Assembly (NCBI RefSeq): GCF_037893015.1 | Contig: NC_133666.1 | Location: 566,155,237 to 566,219,236 of the forward strand | Length of the DNA: 64,000 nucleotides | Direction of reading: 5' to 3' | From: Macrotis lagotis | Taxonomy: Eukaryota > Chordata > Mammalia > Peramelemorphia > Peramelidae | Part shown: piece after piece, positions 35,126 to 44,879 of the stretch | Position numbering within the stretch: position 1 is the stretch's first letter | Layout of the letters: each line of letters opens with the position of its first letter | Program-made: the position numbers and the translations under genes | The notes under the pieces: model-generated | The model's database searches: none | Told to the model about the DNA's origin: nothing | What the model saw: only the letters and a program-made list of their open reading frames with translations

Positions 35126-37324
35126 AAAATGTTTCACTTTTCCTGAATTCTTTCCTTTTCCCTTCTGTGATTTGTGTTTATTTTTAAAAACTTACTCTGT
35201 ACATTACTTTGTCCAAATCAGATCTGATGTGATCTGATTTAGCAAAAATGTAAAAATTAATTAAAGGTTTTAACCTTTTGGGACATGAACCATTTAAAGT
35301 AGTCTGATACGTGACCTCCTAAAATGAAATTTTGACCTCTAGATGATTAACTTTTTCTAGCTAGCAACTTAAGTAAACTTTTCCTGATGAACAACAAAAA
35401 CTGGTCACAAGAAATCAGTTGATCTGCAGCTTACTTAAATAAACACATGATTTTTTAAAAAAAAAGAACAGAAAATAACTGCTATTCACTGTACAATTCC
35501 CCTTTCTCAACATAATTTTCACATGCCTAAGACATTCATGGCCTTCTAAAGCATAACGAATATGCTATCTAGTACAGCCAAGAAGAGGGCTTTAAGCCAA
35601 ATCTCATGATGTTAAATTTATAATAGGAACATGAGCTTACAAAGGACAGAAATTGTAAAGCTCAAAAAACAAAGACTTTTTGTGAATTAATGTCTTTATC
35701 TGAAGCAACAGCACAGTGCTGTTCAGAATGACATTCAGATTTTGGGAAACAACTACTTCTTGTGGCCTTATTTGCAGCTATTTTCTCCTTCCTTATTGTT
35801 TTCACCTTTATTAATGTCCCATATGTGTCTTTTCCTTTCCTCTTTCCTTAGAGCTTTCTTTCCTATATTCACACTTATACTCCCACATCACAACACACTT
35901 ACACATACATACACCATATCCTTTATATTGACAAGATCTTCCTTTCCTACTTCATTACATGCATATCTTTTGAAGTCACATACTCACACATTTAAAATAC
36001 TCAGTCACACAAAGAACCACTATCATCCACACCCTTTGCAGCTACAAACTGTTATGACCCACCCACTTCATTACATAATACAAATCTGTTTGGGGCATGG
36101 TCTTACCGGCACTTTTAAGCTTAAGTGATGAAATATAAGATGGAAATTACCACTAACAATAAAGGTTAGCCCCAGACTTAGTTATACAAAGAGGATTTGG
36201 TAGGAGAAATTTCTGATAAAACCACAATCCTTTTCACCCTTCACATGATTGTATGTCCCTGTGGTTGTGTATTATATGTGTGGTTATGTTTGAGAAAGAT
36301 GTGAATACTTCCTTGCTCTACTCTATCCCCATTCCTTTGTTCTTCTTGGAGATCATAATAATTACTAGACCAAAGAGGATACTATTACAGGTTTTTGAAA
36401 GTAAGAAAGTAACAAGGCTTACAAAAGGGTAAATCCTTGATGCTGGTATATGGTAGGGCATTACCAATGAATGTATGGTAGAGAGAAAATCTCCAAAGTG
36501 GATGTATGGTACTGGGGATAATGTTCATTTCTGAGGGCAAAAATAGGCTGCAAGGGTCAGTGTGAAACACAAAATTTTCAGAACATTTTTTTAATTATTA
36601 TAATTTGCTAGCTTAAGGATAACTGCAAGGCTTTGGTTTGGTGGACTGAGGCAGGTAACTGTTAGTAACAGCAAATGATGGCCTAAAGCATGAAGAATCT
36701 CATATGGAAGCAACATAATCATATAAGAAGTTTTGACGCTGAAAGTGAATATGTGAGTTGAGGTTGGCATAAGTTCAACTAAGAGATGAAAACCTGGAAA
36801 TAAAGTGTTGGGTGAATTTTTCCAACCCAAGGAATTGTCATTTTGAAGTCAATCACTATCAAGTTCATTTCTGGATGTCTTCATGCCTCAGGAAAAAAAA
36901 AAGGAACTGTCTGGTCCTTGGGTTCTCTTCACTAATAGGCTGTAGAAGCACCACTAACCAGTATAATGGGGAAAAATAGTATAATTGGAAAAAAAATCAT
37001 ACTTTAGAAACTAAAACACAATCACAACTTTGGTCATTGAACAGATATGACACTGGTTCACTGCTAATACTACAGAGCTGGATGAAATTCAAATTGCCAA
37101 GAGTCAGATTTGTATCCTAGCCACTTTGATCTTCTTCCCTAACCTCTATTTTTGCAGGGGAAATAATATTTAAGGTTAAGAACCTCTTCTTGATCTGGGA
37201 ATGCCTCAAAAAAATTCTAAACTCAAAAAAAATGTGTTGTTTTGGGTTGGTCAATGAACAGAAAGGGTAATGTTATTAAGAAGAATGAAAAGGACTGAGA
37301 AATGTCAAGTCAGTCTTCATAATT
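35126..37324. other. Intergenic, no recognised repeat or gene
   Basis: About 35800-36060 is TC/AC-rich on the plus strand, which produces a 128-codon ORF without family resemblance. Part of this stretch could be distal TMEM74 3' UTR if a far polyadenylation site is used. Confidence 0.4.
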
Positions 37325-37580
37325 AATATTAATAATAATGATAATAGCTCCATTTCCAAAGCACATTTAGATTTTACAAAGAACTTTAAATATATTATCT
37401 CACTTGATCCTCATAACACCCCCTGTGAGTTAGGTACTTTTATTATCTCTTATTTATAGATGAAAAAACTGAAATTGAGAGGTTGAGAGATTTGACAGGA
37501 TCAACAAGCTATTGATAAAGGTAAGATTTGAATCCAGGATTTTCTAACTCCAAGAACAGTTTTTGGTCTACTATACTGTA
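37325..37580 (-). repeat. MIR-type SINE
   Basis: TATTATCTCACTTGATCCTC, TTAGGTACTTTTATTATCTC, AAAAACTGAAATTGAGAGGT and GATTTGAATCCAGGATTTTC, in reverse order. It may lie within the TMEM74 3' UTR. Confidence 0.7.
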
Positions 37581-37885
37581 ACTTGGTTATTTTTATTACA
37601 AAGCAAATCATTAATAACCTACATATGTAAGCATTAAAGATAACCATCCTGAGAGATGAAATAACAGTATTCATTTAAATCTTTTTTCTTGAAATGTTCA
37701 ATTTGTGTATCAATGTTTTAAATTATAAAGTTGAATTTCTTTAAATGATCCCTAAATGACTTTTATTCTGTAGAAAAAAAATTTCCACAAGGAAAATATT
37801 CAGTATTAACATATAAGTTTTTCTTGTCAGGCAAATAAATCACCTTTATGTGTTAAGCAGTGTTTAATAAATGATATTTAGTTGT

Positions 37886-37891
37886 TTTATT
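37886..37891 (-). promoter_or_regulatory. Candidate TMEM74 polyadenylation signal (AATAAA)
   Basis: This is the first canonical AATAAA on the minus strand after the TMEM74 stop, about 115 bases beyond it. Further candidates occur at 37762-37767 and 37439-37444. The 3' UTR may well extend past the first one, into or beyond the MIR copy at 37325-37580. Confidence 0.4.
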
Positions 37892-38004
37892 TTCTGAAGG
37901 CATTCTAGGGCAGACACCCAACCTGTGAAATATCACTTATTTCATGTTATTCAATATAATAGAAATCTTTCTGGTGCCATGTTTTTTAAGGAAATACAGA
38001 GCAA

Positions 38005-38937
38005 TTAACTATCTACAGTAAGGACATCTTCTTCTACTAAGGACAATTCTAGCATATTATCATTGGTGCCAGCTTTCATCCTGAAATTGAAAGAACCATA
38101 GAGTTTTGCAGACTCTTTGGAAGAGGCAAACCTATTCCTCCTGTATAGCTCCCCCTTCCACATGGACATCATCAACAAACAGGACAGAACCACACCACCC
38201 AGAGTAAGGAGGCAGAGGCCAGCTATCACACAGCGATCTAGGTGAGCCCCAATCCTAGCACTCTCATTCTCCAAACGTTCCATCTCCCGGGCTGCAATGG
38301 TGTTGGGATCCACAGTCACTTCCCTGGGGACCAAATAGGAGATGATCACTAACAAGATACCAGTGACCAAGAACAAGATGGCACTAATGAAGCCATAGTC
38401 TATTGACTTCCCTGAAGCAGTGGCTTCAGAACCTGTGTCATCTTCTTCAGATATCAGGGACAGGGCAGCCTCATGAGACCACTCATTTGGGTTTTCCCAG
38501 CCAGGATCTCTTTGGAGATTGTCATCCTTTGATGGAGAAAGACTGCCAGTACAATGTTCCAAGTTGACATTTTCATCTACATAGGCAAAGGAGGTTTCAA
38601 ATTCCTGGGCATAGCAGTGACAAACCTTCTCTTCAGCTGTTATTGACTCTTTTTCTGACTTGAGAGATCCTGATGGGTGTCCATCTGTTTGAACAATGCT
38701 ATCTTTCTGAGGGAGGAAGTCAAATGTGGGAGGAAGGCTGGTCTCATTGTCCTCTAAAACCCTCTGTGTTGATTTGCAGTGCTTCTGGCAGCAGAAGGCT
38801 GCTCTGGTGGCTGCATCAGTCAACTTTACATCTCCTCTAACCTGCTGGTGGTCACAGAGAGGAGCCTCCAAATTCCAGTCAAGATTGTTGCACTGGTCAG
38901 CCAGCCCTCTCTTCTGAGCAAGGTGGTGGAGCTCCAT
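38005..38937 (-). CDS. TMEM74: Transmembrane protein 74 (TMEM74), complete coding exon
   Basis: A 310-codon uninterrupted reading frame, close to the roughly 305 residues of human TMEM74 and starting with the family-like MELHHLAQK. Residues 1-178 are a hydrophilic, cysteine-containing cytosolic region with an acidic stretch (SLISEEDDTGSEA, about 160-172). Two hydrophobic segments follow: about 181-203 (YGFISAILFLVTGILLVIIS) and about 236-258 (CVIAGLCLLTLGGVVLSCLL). A loop of about 32 residues with a PREVTVDPNT motif and an acidic/basic helix separates them. The C-terminal tail has KGELYRRNRFASSKES and ends acidic. This two-helix core is typical of the TMEM74/TMEM74B/neurensin group. Known role: an endosome/lysosome and autophagosome membrane protein that promotes autophagy and has been linked to ATG16L1 and ATG9A. 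The start has G at +4 but C at -3, a middling context. As in other mammals, the CDS sits in one exon behind a non-coding first exon. It is the only convincing protein gene in the window. Confidence 0.96.
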   Translation of the reverse strand: MELHHLAQKRGLADQCNNLDWNLEAPLCDHQQVRGDVKLTDAATRAAFCCQKHCKSTQRVLEDNETSLPPTFDFLPQKDSIVQTDGHPSGSLKSEKESITAEEKVCHCYAQEFETSFAYVDENVNLEHCTGSLSPSKDDNLQRDPGWENPNEWSHEAALSLISEEDDTGSEATASGKSIDYGFISAILFLVTGILLVIISYLVPREVTVDPNTIAAREMERLENESARIGAHLDRCVIAGLCLLTLGGVVLSCLLMMSMWKGELYRRNRFASSKESAKLYGSFNFRMKAGTNDNMLELSLVEEDVLTVDS

Positions 38938-38946
38938 GGGAGCTTG

Positions 38947-38981
38947 TCAGATGTCCCCAAGTGGCCTCATATCTAAGACAT
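38947..38981 (-). promoter_or_regulatory. Two short upstream ORFs in the TMEM74 5' leader
   Basis: Reading the minus strand toward the TMEM74 ATG, two ATGs occur within 45 bases. One at 38981 opens a two-codon ORF that stops at 38973. One at 38970 opens a seven-codon ORF (MRPLGDI) that stops at 38947, nine bases before the main ATG. Both lie in the mRNA if the acceptor at 38995 is used. Short upstream ORFs often lower translation of the main frame; that effect here is inference. Confidence 0.5.
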
Positions 38982-38993
38982 CCTCCTGGAATC

Positions 38994-39016
38994 TCTGCCA
39001 ATAATAACACAATTAG
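38994..39016 (-). promoter_or_regulatory. Probable splice acceptor and branch point of TMEM74 exon 2
   Basis: On the minus strand a CTAAT branch-point-like motif (A at 39013) lies 18 bases before a TTGGCAG whose last base is 38995, so exon 2 would begin at 38994. The tract between is T-rich but not a strong polypyrimidine run. A second CAG a few bases downstream is an alternative. Transcript evidence would settle the choice. Confidence 0.55.
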
Positions 39017-39305
39017 ACAAGATCCCAACATCAAAGCTAAAGTTCTCTATTATTCTCTAATATTTGTCCAAAGGGAACAAGAACATTCAGCAACTTTAGA
39101 CCTATTTTTCCCCCAAGAGGGTAAAGAAAAAAGATGGCATAAAAACAGGGAATGGGATATAGACAAACTATTAGAATTGCCACAAAGAATGTAAGGTCAG
39201 CCTAGGAAAAGGAAAAGAAACTCTAGTGTCCTTAGAAAAGGTATTACTGTCCCTAATTAAAATCTATATGTTCTGCTATATTACAGAATTTCTCCAACAA
39301 GGCAG

Positions 39306-39310
39306 ATATA

Positions 39311-39356
<46 letters not shown>

Positions 39357-39371
39357 CATATATATATATAT
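39306..39371 (+). repeat. (GT)n(AT)n microsatellite
   Basis: A GT run followed by near-perfect (TA)n in the TMEM74 intron. Confidence 0.95.
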
Positions 39372-39381
39372 TTACTTTAAG

Positions 39382-39582
39382 CAGGTGTTCTTAAAGTGGG
39401 GTCTGTGGACTTTTAAATATATACCCACATGTCTTTCAACTTAATTGATTTCCTTAGCAGTCCTACATATTTTATTTTATGCTTTTAGAGAGATGATTCT
39501 AGGTAGGGGGGCCATTGGATTTACCAGAATGGCAACGAAGCCCATGACACACACACAAACACAAAAAGGTTAAGAACCCTTG
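39382..39582. mobile_element. hAT-like MITE with inverted termini
   Basis: The left end CAGGTGTTCTTAAAG and the right end, read in reverse, CAAGGGTTCTTAACC pair up. The body GGGGTCTGTGGACTTTTAAA and CATATTTTATTTTATGCTTT is shared with the copy at 17485. It lies inside the inferred TMEM74 intron. Confidence 0.6.
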
Positions 39583-40394
39583 CTCTTGGGAAAGACAAAT
39601 TGGGAAAGGTAGGGATCCTTATGAAGAAAGTAGCTGATACTCAATAGAGAGGAAGTGTAGGACACAAAGGAATATTCACTGTTGTTTCCATCTGCAGTGC
39701 AGAACTGGTTTGAATTTTGATAAATGTAGTGTTAAATTATCTCTAACCCATTTCCTTGAGTATGAATCAAATAGATGTAATTTGTATTACAAAGACATTC
39801 ACTAAAGAGGTTCATAAGGATTTTTATAAAGCACAATGAGAGACTACATGTTATCTACTTCTTGTCTAAACTTCCCCAGACCTTATCTTAGTACATTAAA
39901 TGACCCTTTACTACTGCTAGACCTGCACACATTTTCAAGCCTGCATCATTCTCACTGCAATGACACTGTCTCCTGTGCTGCTGCATGGAGCTGGTGCACT
40001 TTCAACCACTGGGGAGTTACTGTTTCCTAACCTTCCACATTATCGCAAAGCAATACACCCTACTAAGACCTTTACCTTGCTTCATGTTAAAATCTACTCG
40101 TTACACCTCATGAATGAATTTGAGCAATTTGCTGTGTCAGCTAAGACAGATCTTTGGATTAGACAGAAAAAAAAGACTTTCCCTCCTCAAATTTGCCTTC
40201 CCTCTAAACTGCACACTACCACTAAATACAGGGATTTCAAGCAACTTTTTTCCTTGCTTTGGGTCTAATACCAATAGAATAACTAATTTAACTCACAGTT
40301 TTAAAGCACACAATGCTTTGAACCCAGTGACTCTGACAGCCCAGAGTCCAAAGAGAGACAGAAGCAAAAGACTCACCCAATGCCAAGTAGCCAA

Positions 40395-40480
40395 TCACTA
40401 ATCAGTCTACAAGCATTTATTAAGCACCTTTTATTTGCCAGGTTAGTGCTATTCCCCGGGGGATGTCAAGTACAAAGAGT
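40395..40480 (+). repeat. Fragment of the unnamed ancient long repeat (5' end)
   Basis: ACAAGCATTTATTAAGCACC, TTTTATTTGCCAGGTTAGTG and ATGTCAAGTACAAAG. Confidence 0.5.
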
Positions 40481-41147
40481 TTACATTCTCCACACAGGTC
40501 TGAACTACTGACAGGGGAAAGCACCACTTCTGGTTCCCCGTGATTTATTAAAGATTTTTTTTTAATGCAGCTTCCATAGTACTTGACTTTCTCCTTCATC
40601 CATAATTGAAAATGGACAAACTTCCCTCCAGGGAAGACTATAGTCAATCTGGAACCTTTATATTGTCTAACAAATGTCCAATCCAAGCATTTCAAGGAAA
40701 CAAATGAATGAATGGATGGTAAGTGGTTTCATCCATTACTTAAAAGAGAAATCCTTCCACAGTTTCTTATGCTAGGAGGACCAGATCACCTGGCACAAAA
40801 AATCTCATTTAGCAGCAATGGTCTGGATTAAGTAAAGTAGCTAAGATTTCCTCCAACAAAGGGATAAGGAGACATACTTTACTTCCCTTTATCTCTCTTT
40901 CTTTTCCAAAATTAAAAAAAAAACAACCAAAACCCTCCCCAGAAAAATCTTGTTTTATCTTTAGTATAATAAAAAGACACCCGGACCATCCACTTCTTTT
41001 AAACTCAGTAAATCTATACAGCTTCTTTCCCTCAATGGACAAGTGAATGATCCCCCAGGAGATAACCTAGGGCTCTCTCCTTCCTTTCATATTTCTCTGG
41101 GTTTCCTCTCTCCTCCCTCTCTCTTTCTCTGTCCCTGTCTCTGTCTC

Positions 41148-41148
<1 letters not shown>

Positions 41149-41242
<94 letters not shown>
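41149..41242 (+). repeat. (CT)n(CA)n compound microsatellite in TMEM74 intron 1
   Basis: About 27 CT units (to 41204) run into about 19 CA units (to 41242), 570-660 bases downstream of the inferred exon 1 donor. The ORFs across it on both strands are repeat artefacts. Confidence 0.96.
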
Positions 41243-41246
<4 letters not shown>

Positions 41247-41812
41247 CACACAGTCTGATTAAGAACCTCGCTAATGAAATTACAGCTCAAAAGGGAAGGA
41301 GATGCTTCCTGCACCCCCTCTGCCCTTGCCATTAATTAAAAGCAATATTATTTCCGTGGTCCAAGGACGTCCGGTTTAGCTTCTTAAGGAAGCGATCCTG
41401 GGATCGGACCCCAATGTCTTTCGCAGGGGAGGAGGTTCACTGGGCACCGAAAGGCAACGTGGGCGCTCTTTGCCTCTCCCGTGGCAATGTGCTAAAAATC
41501 TATTCCGGGCGCCCCCGGCGCCTGCACGACTGGAATAAGCCCCCATTCCAGCTCCCTCTCTTCCCGGCACAAGCAGCATCTTTCCTGCCCGGGCACCCCG
41601 AGCTAGGGCTGTCTCCATCCACTAAGTGCAACAAGACATAGCGGGAGCCATGGGAAGGGAAAGGAGAAGCGAGCCCCGGCGACTGCGAGCCCGGGCTCCA
41701 ACCTTGCCGAGCGCTCTCAGTCCGCACCATCCCGTTGGACACCCCCCCAGTCCCCTCAACCCTTTAAAAAATGCTATACCTCCCCGGCTTTCTGAAACTC
41801 AAAGGAGCCTAC

Positions 41813-41965
41813 CTTCTTTTCCTTCTTCCTCCCCCCTCCCTGCGTCTTGGAGTCTTGGAGCTTCGCTGTCCTCCGCTGTCCGCTGAAAGTCCTTCAACAG
41901 AACCGAAGCAGGCACTTGTAGCCCTCCAGAGCTCCGCTGCCCTCCCCGCTAAGGGGTGAGTTGGG
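41813..41965 (-). other. Putative TMEM74 non-coding exon 1 (5' UTR)
   Basis: The minus strand has a donor-like GAAG|GTAGGC at 41813/41812 next to a GC-rich, purine-rich leader. The donor sits inside the CpG island, upstream of the coding exon and in the same orientation. The transcription start is not visible; the upstream limit of about 41965 is a guess placed just below the GC box and ZNF143-like motif. No ATG-initiated extension into the TMEM74 frame is seen. Confidence 0.45.
41951..41961 (+). promoter_or_regulatory. Plus-strand splice-donor-like site in the CpG island
   Basis: GGG|GTGAGT is a near-consensus donor on the strand opposite TMEM74, with an exon that would end at 41955. It could belong to a divergent non-coding transcript from the same island. 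No acceptor or downstream exon is identified, so this is only a candidate. Confidence 0.25.
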
Positions 41966-42008
41966 CGGTGCCTGGGCTGGGCTGGGAGGGGCTCTTGGCC
42001 TCTGCTGG

Positions 42009-42027
42009 GGATGCTGGGAGTGGTAGT
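42009..42027 (-). promoter_or_regulatory. ZNF143/STAF-like promoter motif
   Basis: The minus strand reads ACTACCACTCCCAGCATCC. This matches about 16 of 19 positions of the ZNF143 (SBS) motif, which is common just upstream of CpG-island promoters. The position, about 45-200 bases upstream of the inferred exon 1, fits. Binding is inferred from the motif only. Confidence 0.55.
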
Positions 42028-42249
42028 TCAGTGCCCGCAGCCCCAGGGCTGGGCGGGCAACGCCCGTAATTAATCTTCACCCCACCCCTCCATTCATCCT
42101 TTTTTTGGGGTTAAGAAGCCAAACCTCCCGGGACGTTTCCCCAAACCTTTGCAACTAGGAATCCTGAATCACTAGGTAGGATGACTCAAGCTCTTGTTTC
42201 TTCTCCATCCCATTCCCCTGATTAATAATAGCTTAATATAGTACTTAAT

Positions 42250-42620
42250 ATATAATGGCTGACTTCTAGTCATATAGTTTTCTAATGTTTAGCAAAATAA
42301 TTTGTATTGCTTATGTCATTTAATCATTTTTAGGGTTTTTGCAAGGTAAATGGGGTTAGGTGGCTTGCCCAAGGCCACACGGCTAGGTAATTATCGCGTG
42401 TCTGAGGTTGGATTTGAACTCTGGTGCTCCTGACTCCAGGGCTGCTGCTCTATTCAATGCGCTACCAAGTTGCCCCTATCTAGTTTACAACAATTTACCC
42501 CCCATTTTAGAGATGAAGAAACTGAGAGTGAGAAAGTTTAAATTACGATAAAGTGTTAACCTCTTAGGACTTCATTTTCTTTATTTGTAAAATAAAGAGA
42601 TTACTCTTCAAAATCTATGA
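42250..42620 (-). repeat. MIR copy split by a SINE
   Basis: GCTTATGTCATTTAATC lies left of the inserted SINE. CCCCCCATTTTAGAGATGAA, GAAACTGAGAGTGAGAAAG and following text lie right of it. Confidence 0.55.
42325..42472 (-). mobile_element. MAR1/WSINE-like SINE just upstream of the TMEM74 CpG island
   Basis: GGTTTTTGCAAGGTAAATGG, GGCTTGCCCAAGGCCACACG and GACTCCAGGGCTGCTGCTCT. The target-site duplication is not clear. It still carries several CpGs. Confidence 0.85.
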
Positions 42621-42799
42621 TCCTATGACATTCCCGGTGCCACACAAGTGTCAGACCTCACCTATACAATACTGCAATCATCTATTAATGACTTAAGTCA
42701 TATTTCAAAGGCACTTAAAGTCATGAAAATTCTTGATAAAGAGAAGTAAATTATATCAATTAGTTGTTTTTGATGATCTAATGTGTTTGAATGTATTTT

Positions 42800-42965
42800 A
42801 TAGATAATCTTCTAAAGACGGGGAAACTGAGGTTAAGTAATTAACCTGAGGTCACACAGTCAATGGGAGAGGGCAGATAATGCCTTATTTTCTTTTTTTA
42901 ATATCTTCAGTGCTTAGCACAATGTCATATGTAAGGAGAGCTTAGTAAGTGTTTGTTGGTTGACT
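42800..42965. repeat. MIR fragment (minus) next to an L2 tail (plus)
   Basis: GACGGGGAAACTGAGGTTAA and GAGGTCACACAGTCAATG at 42800-42880. Then CAGTGCTTAGCACAATGTCA and AGTAAGTGTTTGTTGGTTGA at 42890-42965. Confidence 0.6.
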
Positions 42966-43129
42966 AGCTGCTATCAACAACTGAGAAGATTACCTATATA
43001 TCAAGCTTCTGATGTTTGGCACACTTTAGGTGTTTGTCAATCAGAATTGAATTTTTTTGGCATAATGGAAGAAACCCTGTTTGAAGAAGGGGGAGGGGAG
43101 TTCTTTCTCAGCCCTTAAAAATCTATGTG

Positions 43130-43280
43130 CTTGGGAGCAGCATAGTGGATAAAGCAGCGGCCTTAGTCAGGAGGACCTGACTTCAAATCTTACCTCAGAC
43201 ATTTAATTATTGCCTAGCTGTGTGACCTTGGGCAAGTCACTTAAACCCATTGCCTTAAATAAATAAAAAAATTAAAAAAT
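43130..43280 (+). mobile_element. MAR1/WSINE-like SINE
   Basis: GGGAGCAGCATAGTGGATAA, GAGGACCTGACTTCAAATCT and TTGGGCAAGTCACTTAAACC. A perfect 10-bp duplication AATCTATGTG flanks it (43120-43129 and 43281-43290). Confidence 0.9.
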
Positions 43281-43364
43281 AATCTATGTGATTTGGGGCA
43301 TGTTACTTCCCTTTTATAGACTCTACTTTTCTCATCTACATTATGAGGGAATTAGATTAGGTTT

Positions 43365-43494
43365 TTATTGTAATTTTAAAAAAATTATTTACGGCAATGG
43401 GTTAGTTGACTTGCCCAAGGTCACACAGCTAGGCAATTATTGAACGCAGGTACTCCTGGGCTGGTGTTCTATCCACTGTGCCACCAAGCTGCCC
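43365..43494 (-). mobile_element. MAR1/WSINE-like SINE
   Basis: GGCAATGGGTTAGTTGACTT and GTCACACAGCTAGGCAATTA. A perfect 12-bp duplication TAGATTAGGTTT flanks it (43353-43364 and 43495-43506). Confidence 0.93.
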
Positions 43495-43609
43495 TAGATT
43501 AGGTTTAAAGTCTTTCCTTAAGAAATTCAAGGGTATTCGTTCTCTCCACTTGAGTGGATGAATCTGATAATAGTATTACTAGTGATATACTGTTCATATA
43601 TAGAGTCTC

Positions 43610-44065
43610 AGTCCTTAGACTATAAAATTTCTATTTCACTTCCAATCCATCCTATGCACATTTATATTCATCTTTTTAAAAAATAATTTGCATTACCTGC
43701 CCGCTCAAAAGCTTTCAATGTCTGTCATGTATAAGTTTAAGTTTGAACTCCTTGTCCCAATTGTCCCAATCTCATCTCCATCAATATTCTTCCAAAACCT
43801 TTGCACCCACCAAGCTAGTTTATGCACTGTTGCCACCCCTACCCCAAACAGAATATGAATACTGGCTTTGTTAACAGTTCCTATATCCTTTCCTAAAATT
43901 CTAACTATCCATCGGGAACTAGTTCATGTACTAACTTCCCTTTCTCCTACCCCTGCCATTCTAATCCATGTGATTTCCTCTTTCTCTAAACTCTTTTGGC
44001 TATATTTCCAGATTACTCATCTGTGCATGATGCCAAGCTAGTAGTAGGTATTGAATACTTGTTAA
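43610..44065 (+). repeat. L2 LINE 3' portion
   Basis: ACCTGCCCGCTCAAAAGCTT, CTCCTTGTCCCAATTGTCCC, CATGTACTAACTTCCCTTTC and the tail CATGATGCCAAGCTAGTAGT ... TGAATACTTGTTAAAGG. Confidence 0.7.
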
Positions 44066-44274
44066 AGGAATAGATGGTGAAAAGAAGGTTGAAAGAAAAC
44101 TGAGGATTTTAGATGATCCATATTCCTCTATTTCATTTCTGTAGGTTACTGAAATTGTTGATTCTGATTGCATTGTTGTCTTTATCAACTTTAAGTTTTT
44201 CCCTGTAATGCTAAATCCTCTACTGGTGAATTCTCAATAATAATGCATAATGGATTGTAATCCTAGTGAGCTAG

Positions 44275-44565
44275 TTAAAGAAAGGAAAAGTTAGGTGATT
44301 TGTCCAGTCTTCCTGACTTCAAGCTCAGAATTCTTTACACTATACCATGAATATAATACTTCTAATTAATATCTAGGTCATATATTGGTATTTACAAAGT
44401 ACACAGCAAACCTGTGAGGTTATTATTATTACTCTCATTATACATATGAGGAAACTGAGGTTAAAATACTCCCACAGAGTCACATAGCTAATAAGTGTCT
44501 GAGTCAGGATTCAAATTGAAGTCTTCCTGACTCAAAGTAGAGCATTCTATTCACTATGCCATAAA
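44275..44565 (-). repeat. MIR copies (two adjacent pieces)
   Basis: 44275-44350 has GTTAGGTGATTTGTCCAGTC. 44387-44565 has AACCTGTGAGGTTATTATTA, ATGAGGAAACTGAGGTTAAA and AGTCACATAGCTAATAAGTG. Confidence 0.72.
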
Positions 44566-44679
44566 AGGGAATTGTTTTAAGGCCAGTACTCAATTCACCA
44601 AGCCAGTCTGCTTCTATTGAATTAAGTACATTACACAATGACCTTCAAAGCTCTGCAAAGGAGAATAAATGTAATAATC

Positions 44680-44830
44680 TGTGGATTGTGGCAGAATGGA
44701 AAGAACCTGCTACTGTGATTTAGGGAGGCTCTGTCATGGACTGTTAGATTTAATTCAACTATTTAACTTCAGAGAATCTTAATTACTTCATCTCTAGGGT
44801 AACTTTAAACCAAAACAAAATCCTATAATT
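44680..44830 (+). repeat. MIR-type fragment
   Basis: GGCAGAATGGAAAGAACCTG, TCAACTATTTAACTTCAGAG and TAATTACTTCATCTCTAGGG. Confidence 0.45.
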
Positions 44831-44879
44831 GTTAATACTATTTGGGATAGCTTCCATTTTCCTCCTTGCTAATCTTTAT

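Larger units (their letters stand above)
38995..41812 (-). other. Inferred TMEM74 intron 1
   Basis: This is the interval between the putative exon 1 donor (GAAG|GTAGGC, exon ending at 41813) and the exon 2 acceptor. It holds an AT microsatellite, a hAT-like remnant and a long (CT)n(CA)n tract. The stretch 39600-40390 and 40490-41140 shows no recognised repeat and no convincing gene; ORFs there lack family resemblance. The boundaries are inferred from splice motifs only. Confidence 0.5.
41340..42070 (-). promoter_or_regulatory. CpG island promoter of TMEM74
   Basis: The only markedly GC- and CpG-rich block in the window, with roughly 40 or more CpGs against strong CpG depletion elsewhere. It contains GC boxes (GGGCGG at 41963-41968 and GGGCGGG at 42051-42057) and a ZNF143-like site, with no TATA box next to the presumed start. 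It lies 2.4-3.1 kb upstream of the TMEM74 coding exon, as expected for its promoter and first exon. A divergent plus-strand transcript is also possible. Confidence 0.8.
43070..43560 (+). repeat. Old MIR-type copy split twice by SINEs
   Basis: Three pieces: about 43070-43129, 43281-43364 (CATGTTACTTCCCTTTTATA, CTCATCTACATTATGAGGGA) and 43495-43560 (AAAGTCTTTCCTTAAG). Joined, they read in MIR order. Confidence 0.55.

Noticed and set aside
35742..36128. 128-codon plus-strand ORF
   Set aside because: It lies in TC/AC-rich DNA, has no domain resemblance, and no splice or promoter context supports it.
38726..38976. ORFs antisense to TMEM74
   Set aside because: They are shadow frames of the strongly recognised TMEM74 coding sequence on the other strand.
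41032..41258. Cys-Val and Arg-Glu repeat ORFs on both strands
   Set aside because: Both are translations of the (CT)n(CA)n tract in the TMEM74 intron.
41376..41959. ORFs of 62-86 codons in the CpG island on both strands
   Set aside because: GC-rich DNA lowers stop frequency. No homology is seen and the region is best explained as promoter and 5' UTR.
43355..43500. CRISPR-like array or bacterial mobile system
   Set aside because: Repeated blocks here are SINE copies with eukaryotic target-site duplications. There are no regularly spaced direct repeats with unique spacers anywhere in the window.
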